From: Verrucomicrobiaceae bacterium | GTDB taxonomy: Bacteria > Verrucomicrobiota > Verrucomicrobiia > Verrucomicrobiales > Verrucomicrobiaceae | Assembly: GCA_024232965.1 (NCBI GenBank) | Contig: JACKQF010000002.1 | Span: 930,001 to 994,000 of the forward strand | DNA length: 64,000 nt | Reading direction: 5' to 3' | Shown here: positions 17,343 through 25,905 of the stretch, one piece after another | Layout of the letters: the number at the start of each line of letters is the position of its first letter | Numbering within the stretch: the first letter of the stretch is position 1 | Notes under the pieces: generated by a model | Told to the model about the DNA's origin: nothing | The model's database searches: none | What the model saw: only the letters and a program-made list of their open reading frames with translations | Position numbers and translations under genes: made by a program

Positions 17343-17780
17343 CTATTTTCGACGTGCGCCGAAGTTGGATCGATAAAAATATGATTTAAACCCATCTTGT
17401 GACCTATCCCAAGTGCGATACACATGAGCCTGTGGTGCCAGTTCTGAGATATTTGGTGCGCATTCATCGCAAGGGCTCAGTACGCTATAGATTCGTGTGA
17501 TGTTTTGATATGGTATCCCCTGCGCTTTGAACCAACTGAAGCCTACAGTTTCCGAATGTTGAAGACGCGGCTCATTTGGAAAAGCATCGGATACTTCTAC
17601 TTTGCCCGTGTGTGGGTCGATGTACTCAAATACAACAAGATTGCCCTTTCCAGTCATTCCATGGGGCCCATCTCCTTGCGTCATTCGATAGTCAAATGCT
17701 TTTTTGCTCAACGGATCGTCTTGCAACCTTGACTGCGGGATAATGTAGTTGCCTCTTCCGTCCTTAGCCCATCCATCCAC
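17343..17780 (-). CDS. Deaminase-fold toxin C-terminus, lacking its delivery module
   Basis: The 145-residue frame starts with GTG at 17780. It contains HSE at residues 75-77 and SPCDEC at 102-107. The H/CxE plus PCxxC zinc motif is that of the cytidine deaminase fold used by polymorphic toxins that edit DNA or RNA in rival cells. No N-terminal Rhs, WXG or other delivery region is present. The frame reaches back only to 17846 before a stop and there runs through the hairpin repeats of the neighbouring transposase. The most natural reading is that the C-terminal tip of a larger toxin was cut off at the repeat boundary. Alternatively it is an orphan toxin cassette. A SUKH-like gene follows. Confidence 0.6.
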   Translation of the reverse strand: MDGWAKDGRGNYIIPQSRLQDDPLSKKAFDYRMTQGDGPHGMTGKGNLVVFEYIDPHTGKVEVSDAFPNEPRLQHSETVGFSWFKAQGIPYQNITRIYSVLSPCDECAPNISELAPQAHVYRTWDRSQDGFKSYFYRSNFGARRK

Positions 17781-17791
17781 TCGAGAATAGC

Positions 17792-18065
17792 AAGAATAGC
17801 AATCATCAACAATATAGTTGCGCCGCGCTCCAGACCGCTTAACCTATCCCCCATGGCAGCTATTCCCATTCCTCGCCCGGCTGATCCGGCGGCATTGCAA
17901 GAATAGCAATCAGCAACAATATAGTTGCGCCGCGCTCCAAAGAATAGCAATCAGCAACAAGATAAGCAAGCAGAAACAATAAGCTTGCCTCTCGCTCCAA
18001 GCTGCGTAACCTCTCCCCCATGGCAGCTATTCTCATTCCTCGCCCGGCTGATCCGGCGGCATTGC
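17792..18065. repeat. Hairpin repeat cluster containing a duplicated transposase 5' end
   Basis: Two unit types alternate. Unit A (41 bp) is at 17792-17832 and again at 17899-17939 with one mismatch. A third, diverged version is at 17940-18000. Each contains a small hairpin: CAAC-N6-GTTG in the first, GCAAC-N6-GTTGC in the second, GCAAGC/GCTTGC in the third. Unit B (58 bp) is at 17841-17898 and 18008-18065 with two mismatches. Its right copy is the start region of the transposase gene and its left copy encodes MAAIPIPRPADPAALQE followed by a stop. The two ATGs are 167 bases apart. Confidence 0.85.
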
Positions 18066-19189
18066 TGGCGGATCCCATCGCGCCTTTGAAGGCTCGCACC
18101 AATCCTTATGTGGACATGTGTCGATTGCGGCGGCGGCGGTTGCGCATCAAGCAGGCGGGTTTGTCGCAATCCTCCACCTGCTTTCACCTGATGTCTCGCA
18201 CTTGCGGTGGGACGGTGTTCTTTGATGACGTCGAGAAGGAAGGACTGGTGCTGGTCTTGCGTCGGTTGGCGGCGTTTTGTGGGATCAAGCTGATCACCTA
18301 CTGCGTGATGGGGAATCATTTTCATGCGCTGGTTCGGGTGCCGAATCGTGAGGAGTGGCTCAAACGCTTCGAAGGTCCGGGTGGCGAGGAGAAGCTCTTG
18401 GAGCACCTGCGCACGCTTTACAGCAAGGGCTTTGTGGAGCTGTTCCGATTGCAGTTGGAGCGCTTGCGCAACGATGGGCGTGATTGTGAGGCCAAAGGTT
18501 ATGTGGAGGCGATGAAGGCGCGGTTCTGTGATATCTCGGTGTTCTGCAAGGAGGTCAAATCACGCTTCTGCAAGTGGTACAACAAGCGCCATCAGCGTCG
18601 CGGGACTCTGTGGATGGAGCGGTTTAAGAGCGTGTTGGTGGAAGGCAAGCGCGGCGATAGTGGGGAGCAACGGGCGAAGAGCCAGTTGGATGCGCTGAAG
18701 GTGATGGCGGCCTATATCGATCTGAATCCAGTGCGGGCAAAGATGGTGAAAAAGGCCCCTGAGTATCGCTGGAGCGGCTGGGGTGCGGCCTTGGAGGGGA
18801 ACAAGGAGGCGATTGCGGGCCTGTGCGACGTGACGGAGACCAAAGCTGCGGAATGGGAAACGGAAGGTCACCGCATCTACGGTCGGTGGTTGGAGGTGGC
18901 GGAAGACTGGGAAGCCGCGCAGCGCTGCCGCGAAGGAACAGTGGTGGAGACCGAAGCCAGCGGAGAAGCCGAGGTGGGCAACTACCTGATGCGAACCGTC
19001 CGGGCGTTCACGAGGGGAGTGGCCGTGGGGAGCGAAGCCTTTGTTGAAGCGATCTTCCAGAGTCACCGACCGCAGTTCGGGCCGAGGCGAGAGACGGGAG
19101 GCCGGTGGTTGGATGGCGACACACGAAAGGTGGTCGAAGGACTGCGGACACTGCGTGACCTGAGAGCAAGACGCCAGTCGGAGCAATAG
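18020..19189 (+). CDS. REP-associated tyrosine transposase (RAYT), Y1/HUH family
   Basis: The 389-residue protein has the HUH motif HFH at residues 100-102 within YCVMGNHFHALVRVP. The likely catalytic tyrosine is Y187 in KWYNKRHQRRGTLWMERF. The RAYT signature AAYIDLNPVRA is near residue 235. RAYTs are IS200/IS605-like single-strand transposases that act on short hairpin (REP) sequences rather than on classic IS ends. The 5' end is preceded by hairpin repeats and by a duplicate of the first 17 codons. No terminal inverted repeats or accessory TnpB are seen. It ends just before a 470-base gene-free stretch. Confidence 0.85.
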   Translation: MAAILIPRPADPAALLADPIAPLKARTNPYVDMCRLRRRRLRIKQAGLSQSSTCFHLMSRTCGGTVFFDDVEKEGLVLVLRRLAAFCGIKLITYCVMGNHFHALVRVPNREEWLKRFEGPGGEEKLLEHLRTLYSKGFVELFRLQLERLRNDGRDCEAKGYVEAMKARFCDISVFCKEVKSRFCKWYNKRHQRRGTLWMERFKSVLVEGKRGDSGEQRAKSQLDALKVMAAYIDLNPVRAKMVKKAPEYRWSGWGAALEGNKEAIAGLCDVTETKAAEWETEGHRIYGRWLEVAEDWEAAQRCREGTVVETEASGEAEVGNYLMRTVRAFTRGVAVGSEAFVEAIFQSHRPQFGPRRETGGRWLDGDTRKVVEGLRTLRDLRARRQSEQ

Positions 19190-19657
19190 CCGTCCAGACA
19201 GAGTCGTGGTAGATGAACCTCCGTAAATAGAGGTGCCACCGATGACCCCCATTTGAGTTGTCGCCGCACCGACCACTCAATGAGCGGACCAAATAGAAGT
19301 AGACCGAGCGGCCCCCCCGGGGCCAAACACGACCCAGATGCAAACGAAGGCTTTCAAACGGAGGCCACCGTCTGGTGAATGTGGAGTCCCTCTCCAGCGC
19401 AGGTCGCACTGCGCTGGACCTGGGCCAATTGCAGGTGGGTCTCCTAGCATCCAGACGTCCCACCACCGACCAAGTTCTGGCAAAAAACGGGGCGAATGGC
19501 CCCGGAAGCTCGCAAAATCGTTCGGGAGGCATGAAGCAGAGCTCCCGTGCGCCGTGCACCAGCCATCCCGAGACTGCCACCCGCCCAATCCACCCGGCCC
19601 ATGTTTCTCCCGCTTTTTGGCATTTACAGCAGACCGTCTGTTGCGCTATCGTGCCGC
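19190..19657. other. Gene-free stretch with right copy of the dispersed repeat
   Basis: No gene is supported here. A short hairpin (ACCTC-N8-GAGGT, near 19218-19235) follows the transposase. The right copy of the dispersed repeat is at 19480-19545. The last 100 bases should hold the promoter of the PSD1 gene. Confidence 0.5.
19480..19545. repeat. Dispersed repeat, right copy
   Basis: This is the counterpart of 15593-15657 in the same orientation. It shares an identical 26-bp core at 19505-19530 and then has five extra bases before AGAGCTCCC. Confidence 0.75.
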
Positions 19658-21766
19658 ATGACTCTCCCCCGCGCTTCGTGCCGCTGGTCTTTGCCTCTTT
19701 TGGTTGCGATGGCTCTCGCTGTGCCCGTTGGGGCTGCGGAGGAATCTCGCACGTGGACCGATACCAAGGGACGCGCAGTCGAAGCTGTTTTCTCCGGGAT
19801 CGAGGGAGATCAAGTCCTGCTCAAAACGGCCGACGGTGCCATCCACCGTGTGCCGATGGCGAATTTGAGCGAGAACGACCGCAAGCTGGCCATCAGCCTG
19901 CCTCCGCCGATTGTCTCCCTGGCCATCGATGGCGAGGTCTCCAAAGCAGCGGCCAAGATCGATAAAATCATCGGTCGAGAATTGGTGAAGCAGGGGCTGA
20001 AGCCCAATCCCCTCTGCAATGACGAGACCTACGTCCGCCGCGCCTACCTCGACATCGCCGGCCGCACGCCGAACTACGACGAAGTCAGCGCCTTTTTGGC
20101 CGATACCTCCCCGACAAAGCGCGCCAAGCTGGTGGATCAGCTGCTCGACTCCGATGGCTACGAAAGCCACATGTTCAACTACTTCGCGGACATGCTGCGC
20201 ATCAGCGATGCGAACAACAACGGACTCGTCCGCGCAGCGCCCTACATCACCTGGCTGCGCCAGCAGATCCGCGAAGACGCGCCCTACGATCAGACCGTCG
20301 CGCAGATGCTGACTGCCACTGGCAAGGCCTGGGGCAATGGCGCCACGGGTTATTTGCTGCGGGACTCCGGCATGGTGCTCGACAACCTTGCCAATACCTT
20401 CTCCATCTTCCTCGGCACGGATGTCGCCTGCGCCCAGTGCCACGATCACCCTTTTTCCGATTGGACCCAAAAGCAGTTCTACGAGCTCGCGGCCTTCTTT
20501 GGGGCGACCGTCACGCAGTTGAGCGGGCAGGACTTTGCCAATGGCGATCCCCAAGACCGCATTATGTCGGAGCTGCGCGCCCTGACGGAGAAAAGCGGCG
20601 GGGATCCCAATAAGGTCGATGAAGTGGCAGGCCTCGTCGGGGACATCGTCAATGCCAATCGCATGGAAGTGCGCGACATCAGCGAAAACCGTCTGCGCCT
20701 GCCGATGGACTACAAGTACAAGGACGGCAAGCCGGGCGAGCCCGTAAAGCCAAAGTTCATCCGCTGGAGCAAAGAAGACCGCTACAACGACGCCTACCGG
20801 CAGAACCGCAACACCGAGGAAAAACTGCGCCAGTCCTTCGCCGCCTGGTTAACGCACCCGACGAATCCGCGCTTTGCCATCACCATCTCCAACCGCATGT
20901 GGCAGCGTGCCTTTGGGGCCGGCGTCGCAGAACCCGTACGGAATGTCGATGACCCACGCAGCGCCTCCAATCCAGAATTGCTGCAGCACCTTGGACGCGA
21001 AATGCTGCGGCTGAAGTTCCACCTCAAGGATTTCATGCGCCTCGTCTACAACACCCAGGCATGGCAGCGGGAATCCATCACCGACGAGATCCCGATGGGC
21101 GCGCCCTGCTACTTCCAGGGCCCGCTGCTGCGCCGCATGACGGCAGAGCAGACCTGGGATTCCTTCATGACCCTGGTGCTCGGAAACCCCGACACCTACA
21201 AGAATGATGATGGTGGCCTGATGGGACGCTCCATCGACATCGATCTGGACCACACCACCGGACAGATCATGGCCTCCAAGCTGGCCGGTTTTCAAAGCAT
21301 CGCCAAAATGAACGAGATGCGCATGGGTGGCAATCTCGCCTCCACCGGCAAGGACGCCGCCGGGAACAAAGTTGTGGAGTACCAGGGCATGCAATTGATG
21401 CGTGCAGCGGAGCTTTCCCAGCCAGCTCCCGACAGCCATTTCCTCCGCGCCTTTGGCCAGAGCGACCGCAACCTCATTGATGGCAGCACCTTCACTGGCA
21501 GCCAACCGCAGGTCCTCATGCTGATGAATGGGGTCGCGCAGGAAATGCTCACCAACCCGCAATCGCTCATCTCCCGCGCCATCGCTGCGGAAGACCTGCC
21601 CAAGAAGCAGGTGGAGCGCGCCTACCTGACCATCCTGGCACGCAAACCGACGGATACAGAAAAGCAACGCGCCTTGGCTGAGCTGAACGCCTCTGGCGAC
21701 GACGAAGGGACGGCCAATCTGGTCTGGGCATTGCTGAACTCGCTGGAGTTCATCTTTGTGCAGTAG
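19658..21766 (+). CDS. Secreted PSD1-type protein (SHD1-DUF1549-DUF1553)
   Basis: The 702-residue protein starts at MTLPRASCRWSLPLLVAMAL, a signal peptide ending near VGAAEE. An SHD1-like domain (TWTDTKGRAVEAVFSGIEGD) occupies about residues 30-80. The DUF1549 region follows (DETYVRRAYLDIAGRTPNYD, about 125-330) and contains CAQCHDHPF. The DUF1553 region forms the C-terminal half (WLTHPTNPRFAITISNRMWQ). These proteins are expanded in Planctomycetes and Verrucomicrobia and are thought to act on extracellular substrates, but their reaction is not established. A DUF1501 partner normally follows and is absent. The next gene is convergent and starts 2 bases beyond the stop. Confidence 0.9.
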   Translation: MTLPRASCRWSLPLLVAMALAVPVGAAEESRTWTDTKGRAVEAVFSGIEGDQVLLKTADGAIHRVPMANLSENDRKLAISLPPPIVSLAIDGEVSKAAAKIDKIIGRELVKQGLKPNPLCNDETYVRRAYLDIAGRTPNYDEVSAFLADTSPTKRAKLVDQLLDSDGYESHMFNYFADMLRISDANNNGLVRAAPYITWLRQQIREDAPYDQTVAQMLTATGKAWGNGATGYLLRDSGMVLDNLANTFSIFLGTDVACAQCHDHPFSDWTQKQFYELAAFFGATVTQLSGQDFANGDPQDRIMSELRALTEKSGGDPNKVDEVAGLVGDIVNANRMEVRDISENRLRLPMDYKYKDGKPGEPVKPKFIRWSKEDRYNDAYRQNRNTEEKLRQSFAAWLTHPTNPRFAITISNRMWQRAFGAGVAEPVRNVDDPRSASNPELLQHLGREMLRLKFHLKDFMRLVYNTQAWQRESITDEIPMGAPCYFQGPLLRRMTAEQTWDSFMTLVLGNPDTYKNDDGGLMGRSIDIDLDHTTGQIMASKLAGFQSIAKMNEMRMGGNLASTGKDAAGNKVVEYQGMQLMRAAELSQPAPDSHFLRAFGQSDRNLIDGSTFTGSQPQVLMLMNGVAQEMLTNPQSLISRAIAAEDLPKKQVERAYLTILARKPTDTEKQRALAELNASGDDEGTANLVWALLNSLEFIFVQ

Positions 21767-21767
21767 G

Positions 21768-22460
21768 TCAGCGGCGCATCACCGAATCGAAGGTCTTCTT
21801 CACAAACGCCGCCCGTTCTTCGTGGCTGGCCTTGAAGAGCATCGCCCGTTGATCGTGCACGAGGTTCAGGAACTTCTCCCGCACCTCGCTGGGGACTTCA
21901 CGGAACTTCGAGCGATCCGCATCCGTGAGATAGGGCATGCCGCGCACATAGGCCCCTTTGTCATCGTGGCCCGTGAACTCCGCCTCCGTCGGAATCTTGG
22001 AAGGCATGTAGCCACCGCTGCGTTTTTGCACCGCCATCTGCGCATCTGAATAGCGAACCGTCACCAACTCCGCCCCGATCATGATCTGCACATCCGCCCG
22101 CTGAATCGCTGCCGCAGGTGCCATGCCCGCGATCTTCCAGCCCTGATCATTCGGCTTGTCGGTGACGACGTAAGTCTTGTTGGTCAGGCTATCCTTGACC
22201 GTGACCACCGGCTTGCCTTCAATGAAAGCAACCCCAGTAAGCTGCAAGCTATCAGCAGGATTCACAGTGCGGGTAAAGGGAGATAGTGCCAGCGACTCCT
22301 GCAAAGCAGCAGCATCCAAAGGCTGCGGCAAATCCGGATCCGCATCAGCCGCCAATCCCGCAGACAAACCCACCGCAGCGCTCGTGACCATCAGCCAATA
22401 GACCGAGCAGCCTCGCGACCTGCGCGGGGTGGGAGGATCGACAGCCAACAGTGCCTTCAT
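21768..22460 (-). CDS. Secreted protein of unknown function
   Basis: The 230-residue protein starts at MKALLAVDPPTPRRSRGCSV (ATG at 22458-22460). A hydrophobic segment at about 25-42 probably acts as a signal or anchor. The mature part reads like a regulatory or cell-wall-associated beta domain (SLQLTGVAFIEGKPVVTVKD), then a helical tail rich in charged residues. I do not recognise the family. Longer upstream starts would add a basic low-complexity stretch and were rejected. It is convergent with the PSD1 gene and lies downstream of the sulfatase on the same strand, with 70 bases between. Confidence 0.6.
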   Translation of the reverse strand: MKALLAVDPPTPRRSRGCSVYWLMVTSAAVGLSAGLAADADPDLPQPLDAAALQESLALSPFTRTVNPADSLQLTGVAFIEGKPVVTVKDSLTNKTYVVTDKPNDQGWKIAGMAPAAAIQRADVQIMIGAELVTVRYSDAQMAVQKRSGGYMPSKIPTEAEFTGHDDKGAYVRGMPYLTDADRSKFREVPSEVREKFLNLVHDQRAMLFKASHEERAAFVKKTFDSVMRR

Positions 22461-22530
22461 GCGGTTGCCCGTGATGAAAGCAAGAATCCTGGCCGCTGAC
22501 CAGACATTTTTTCGCCCCTGGGATCCCGAG

Positions 22531-24177
22531 CTACTTCTTCTTGCCCTTCTTCTTTGGTCCACCGCCGCCTTTGGGTGAATCGGGAGGAAGTGGGCCTGCG
22601 AAGGGTGGGCGGTCGTAGGTTTTGCCGTCACCAGTGACGCGGGGGTCGCCGGTCTCCGTTAGTTCCTTCATGAGCTGTGACTCTAGCTCGTTGCGCAGGT
22701 CGGCGTGGGCCGGGTCCTCGGCGAGGTTGTGGACTTCGCTCGGATCTTTTTGGGTGTCGTAGAGTTCCAGGCGGGGCCGTTTGCCAAAGGCCAGCTCGTA
22801 GAACGGCTTCCACTGCGGGACGTTTCGTTGGCCGATCAGCCAGGCCTTGGTAGGGCTGCCATCCATGTCTTTGAAGGTGATGCGGGTGTCTTCGGTGAGG
22901 GCTTCCGTGGTGGGTTCGGTGACGCTGCCGTCAAGTTCGTACGGATTCCCCATCGGCCAGCGGTCTGGCTCAAAGTTGATGATGAGGCGATGCGTCGGTG
23001 TGCGGATGGAGCGCTGGGGATACGGTAAAAAGTCGTCGCGCGCACTTTCGACATGGCGCTCACGCCCGGTGACGACCCAGGTGCGGTCAGCTTCGACCTG
23101 GCCCTCTTTGTCGGAGTGCAGAATTGGCAAGAGACTGCGACCCGTCATCACGTCCGGCACGGCCACACCACCAGCATCTAGGAAGGTCGGGGCCAGTGAG
23201 GTCAAATTGACAAAGTCATCCACCACACGTCCGCCTTTGATCTGTGGACCTGCGATGACGAGAGACACGCCCGTGCCGAACTCATAAAGATTGCACTTGC
23301 CGTGTGGCATCCCAGGCATGCCGTGATCGCCACTGATGACGACGATGGTGTTGTTCAGTTCGCCCGCTTTCTCCACCTCGGCAAGGAGAGTGCCAATGGC
23401 GCCATCGACGGCTTGAGCTTCGCCCAGGTAGTCGGCGACATCTTCGCGCACCTCGGGCACATCGGGGAGGAAGCTCGGCAGCTTACCTTTCAGTGATTCG
23501 GGTTCGATACCCCACAGCGCTTTGCCGGAGCCCTTGATCCACTTGCGATGGGTGTTCGTCGGCCCGAACCAAAAGCAAAAAGGCTGCCCCTCTGGTCTTG
23601 CGGCCATGAAGGCGGCGAAGTTTTTGCGCACCTGCTCGTAGAGCGCGGCCTTGGCTTCCGCAGGCGTTTTGCCTCCGGCGACGGCCTTGGTAGCGGCTTG
23701 GGAGAACTGGTTGAACTCGCGACCTGCCTTCTCGTATGCGTACTCCTGGCCGCCGTAGGGAGCGTCTGCCGGCGTGCCGGGGCTCCACACTTTGAACATC
23801 TTGCCGATGTGATACCCGGCGTCACGCAAGAGCAGCGGATAGGTCGGGATCTTGCTGTCCCAGACGGCACCTTGCAAAATTGCACCGCGACCGGTGCGCC
23901 AGAAATACTGGCCAGAGAGGAGCGAACTGCGGCAGGGCGTGCAGGAAGGAGCCGTCACATGAGCATGGCGAAAGATGACACCGCGTTGCGCGACTTTGTC
24001 GACGTTTGGAGTTTCGACGACGTCATTGATCGTCCCTGGTCCATCGAGGGCGCGATAGGCACTAGCGTAGCGGCCCCAATCGTCGGCAAAGCAGAAGAGA
24101 ATGTTGGGGCGCTTCTCCGCAGCAGAGGCACTGACGGTAAAAGCTACGGCAAAGAGGAGGAAAAGAGTGCGCGACAT
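22531..24177 (-). CDS. Secreted sulfatase (S1 family)
   Basis: The 548-residue protein has a signal peptide (MSRTLFLLFAVAFTVSASAA). It carries the sulfatase signature C79-T-P-C-R83 followed by SSLLSGQ, where the cysteine is converted to formylglycine. The metal-binding ADDWG near residue 31 and SGDHGMPGMPHGK downstream are present. The enzyme would cleave sulfate esters of polysaccharides or other organic sulfates in the periplasm or outside. The extreme C-terminus is lysine-rich (GPKKKGKKK), which is common in verrucomicrobial sulfatases. Its specific substrate cannot be told. Confidence 0.93.
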   Translation of the reverse strand: MSRTLFLLFAVAFTVSASAAEKRPNILFCFADDWGRYASAYRALDGPGTINDVVETPNVDKVAQRGVIFRHAHVTAPSCTPCRSSLLSGQYFWRTGRGAILQGAVWDSKIPTYPLLLRDAGYHIGKMFKVWSPGTPADAPYGGQEYAYEKAGREFNQFSQAATKAVAGGKTPAEAKAALYEQVRKNFAAFMAARPEGQPFCFWFGPTNTHRKWIKGSGKALWGIEPESLKGKLPSFLPDVPEVREDVADYLGEAQAVDGAIGTLLAEVEKAGELNNTIVVISGDHGMPGMPHGKCNLYEFGTGVSLVIAGPQIKGGRVVDDFVNLTSLAPTFLDAGGVAVPDVMTGRSLLPILHSDKEGQVEADRTWVVTGRERHVESARDDFLPYPQRSIRTPTHRLIINFEPDRWPMGNPYELDGSVTEPTTEALTEDTRITFKDMDGSPTKAWLIGQRNVPQWKPFYELAFGKRPRLELYDTQKDPSEVHNLAEDPAHADLRNELESQLMKELTETGDPRVTGDGKTYDRPPFAGPLPPDSPKGGGGPKKKGKKK

Positions 24178-24234
24178 GGTTCGGAAACAAGGGCCAGGGT
24201 TGAACAGGGTGAACGTAACGGACCTGCATTTCTC

Positions 24235-25881
24235 TCAACGCAAGCGCCGCAGATACATCATCGCAATGGGCACCAGCCCGACCGCTGACTCGCCAACCGC
24301 TCCCACAGCCCCCATCCCACCCGTGGTAGCAGCGGCGTAGATGAAGACCAGGGCAACAAGACAGGCCATCCCGATCGTCAGCACTCCCGACGGGCACACC
24401 ACACCCCGGCTGATCGGCACATCGTTTGCCAGCGTGTCGAAAAACTTGTACGCCACAAAGCCGAGAATGGCGACGGACCCGATCGCCGCCACGTCTGGAT
24501 CAAACAATCCACCCGCCAAGACAAAGTCGTAGCCACCGTGGATCAGGACAACGCCGATCAGTGCGAAGATGAATTCCTCTGCCGTGGCAAAACGACTGCG
24601 CACCAGCCGATACAGCGCCCTGGCCGCATAGCCAGTCAGCGCGGCGTGCAAAAAATTCGCCGTCAGGAGCCGACCCAGCACCGCCTGCGCGCCGGCGTCG
24701 GTGTAGTATTGGATGTTTTCTTCCAGGGCAAACCCAAAGCCGACGAAGGCGCCGGTCAGCATGGCCAGACCTGACTCTTTGCGCCACAACAGCCAAGGCA
24801 GAAAGGGAATAAAGAGAGCCAGCTTGCACAGCTCCTCCCGCAGGCCAACACCCGCCATGTAGTACCAGAGATTGTGGGGGAAAGGCGCGTGTTCGGTGAG
24901 CCCCAACGTCACCTCTTGAAAGTGAACCAAAGAAAGCGTCGGCCAGACCGAGATCACCCCAGCCATGAGCGGAACGATCGGCCGCGCCCAGCGCCAATGC
25001 GTGCGATCCGCGTGCAGCACCAACACCACATACCACACCCCAACGGCAAAGAGCGCCAGCGATACCAGCACAAAGGGCGTCGTCGCCAGACGGTGCCGCA
25101 GCAGGCCCTTCCACTGCATCCAGAGATCTCCCAGCAAACCGCCGGCCTGATATTGATCCAGCGGATCACTGGCTGCCAGCCAAGCAGGCTGCTCCGCCGC
25201 GATGCGTTGCAATGCAGGGGTCAGCTTGTGGCGCACGGCCATTTTCACCGCATTGCGTTGCGCGGCACCGGCGTCGGAAAAGAACTGTCCCTCGCGGATG
25301 AGGGCATCGACGCCCTCGGCATAGGCTTTGGCTCGCAACAGAAGGTAAGCGTGGAATTCATTCGCCAGAGGTGGCGGCACCTCTGTGCCTGCTGCTGCGG
25401 CCAGCCGATTGGCGGGCTCTTGGCGGTCGGGTCCTTCATCCGCTAAATTCGCAGCGATAAAATCGTCAAAGAGTCTCTGCTGTTCCGGCCCCACCACGTG
25501 CTGTGCCATCAGCTTCTTCACGTCCATCTTTGCCAGTTGACCATCCTTTTGAAAGGCTCCCCAGATCCCTAGTTCATCGCCTTCCGGTGGTGCTTCTTGG
25601 TTGATGACATTCAGCGCCTGTCGCAACCATCGCGCGACGGCACGTGGCTGTTTTTCGTGTTCCGCAGAGAGCAATCGGTAGTCATTGACCAATCGCAAAT
25701 CAGGACCCGTCATTTTGGAGATCATCTTATCGATGAAGGCTTGGTCCAGCTGCACGGGCACCAGCAGGGTGATGATCCAGGCGGCCAATAGACCGCCACC
25801 GACGATCAGCAGCGCCGTCCGCAGGAGGAAGGCGTGGTTTCGACTCAGGTGATGAATGCGGGCGCGCCAACCGTGAAACAT
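24235..25881 (-). CDS. PrsW-type intramembrane protease with long N-terminal extension
   Basis: The 548-residue protein has one membrane helix near residues 20-40 and a roughly 230-residue soluble insert rich in helices. About eight membrane segments follow from residue 265. The PrsW signature is present: EExxK at 349-353 (GVGLREELCKLALF), then GFGFALEENIQYYTDAGAQA and the histidine in NFLHAALTGY. PrsW proteases cut anti-sigma factors in Bacillus. Here the target is unknown. The large extracytoplasmic insert before the protease core is not part of the classic PrsW and may sense or bind a partner. Confidence 0.85.
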   Translation of the reverse strand: MFHGWRARIHHLSRNHAFLLRTALLIVGGGLLAAWIITLLVPVQLDQAFIDKMISKMTGPDLRLVNDYRLLSAEHEKQPRAVARWLRQALNVINQEAPPEGDELGIWGAFQKDGQLAKMDVKKLMAQHVVGPEQQRLFDDFIAANLADEGPDRQEPANRLAAAAGTEVPPPLANEFHAYLLLRAKAYAEGVDALIREGQFFSDAGAAQRNAVKMAVRHKLTPALQRIAAEQPAWLAASDPLDQYQAGGLLGDLWMQWKGLLRHRLATTPFVLVSLALFAVGVWYVVLVLHADRTHWRWARPIVPLMAGVISVWPTLSLVHFQEVTLGLTEHAPFPHNLWYYMAGVGLREELCKLALFIPFLPWLLWRKESGLAMLTGAFVGFGFALEENIQYYTDAGAQAVLGRLLTANFLHAALTGYAARALYRLVRSRFATAEEFIFALIGVVLIHGGYDFVLAGGLFDPDVAAIGSVAILGFVAYKFFDTLANDVPISRGVVCPSGVLTIGMACLVALVFIYAAATTGGMGAVGAVGESAVGLVPIAMMYLRRLR

Positions 25882-25905
25882 GCAGGGAGAATCAGAGTCA
25901 GGGGT

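Noticed and set aside
17792..18065. Possible CRISPR array in the repeat cluster
   Set aside because: Units are of two kinds, irregularly spaced, partly coding for the transposase start, and there are no unique equal-length spacers or cas genes.
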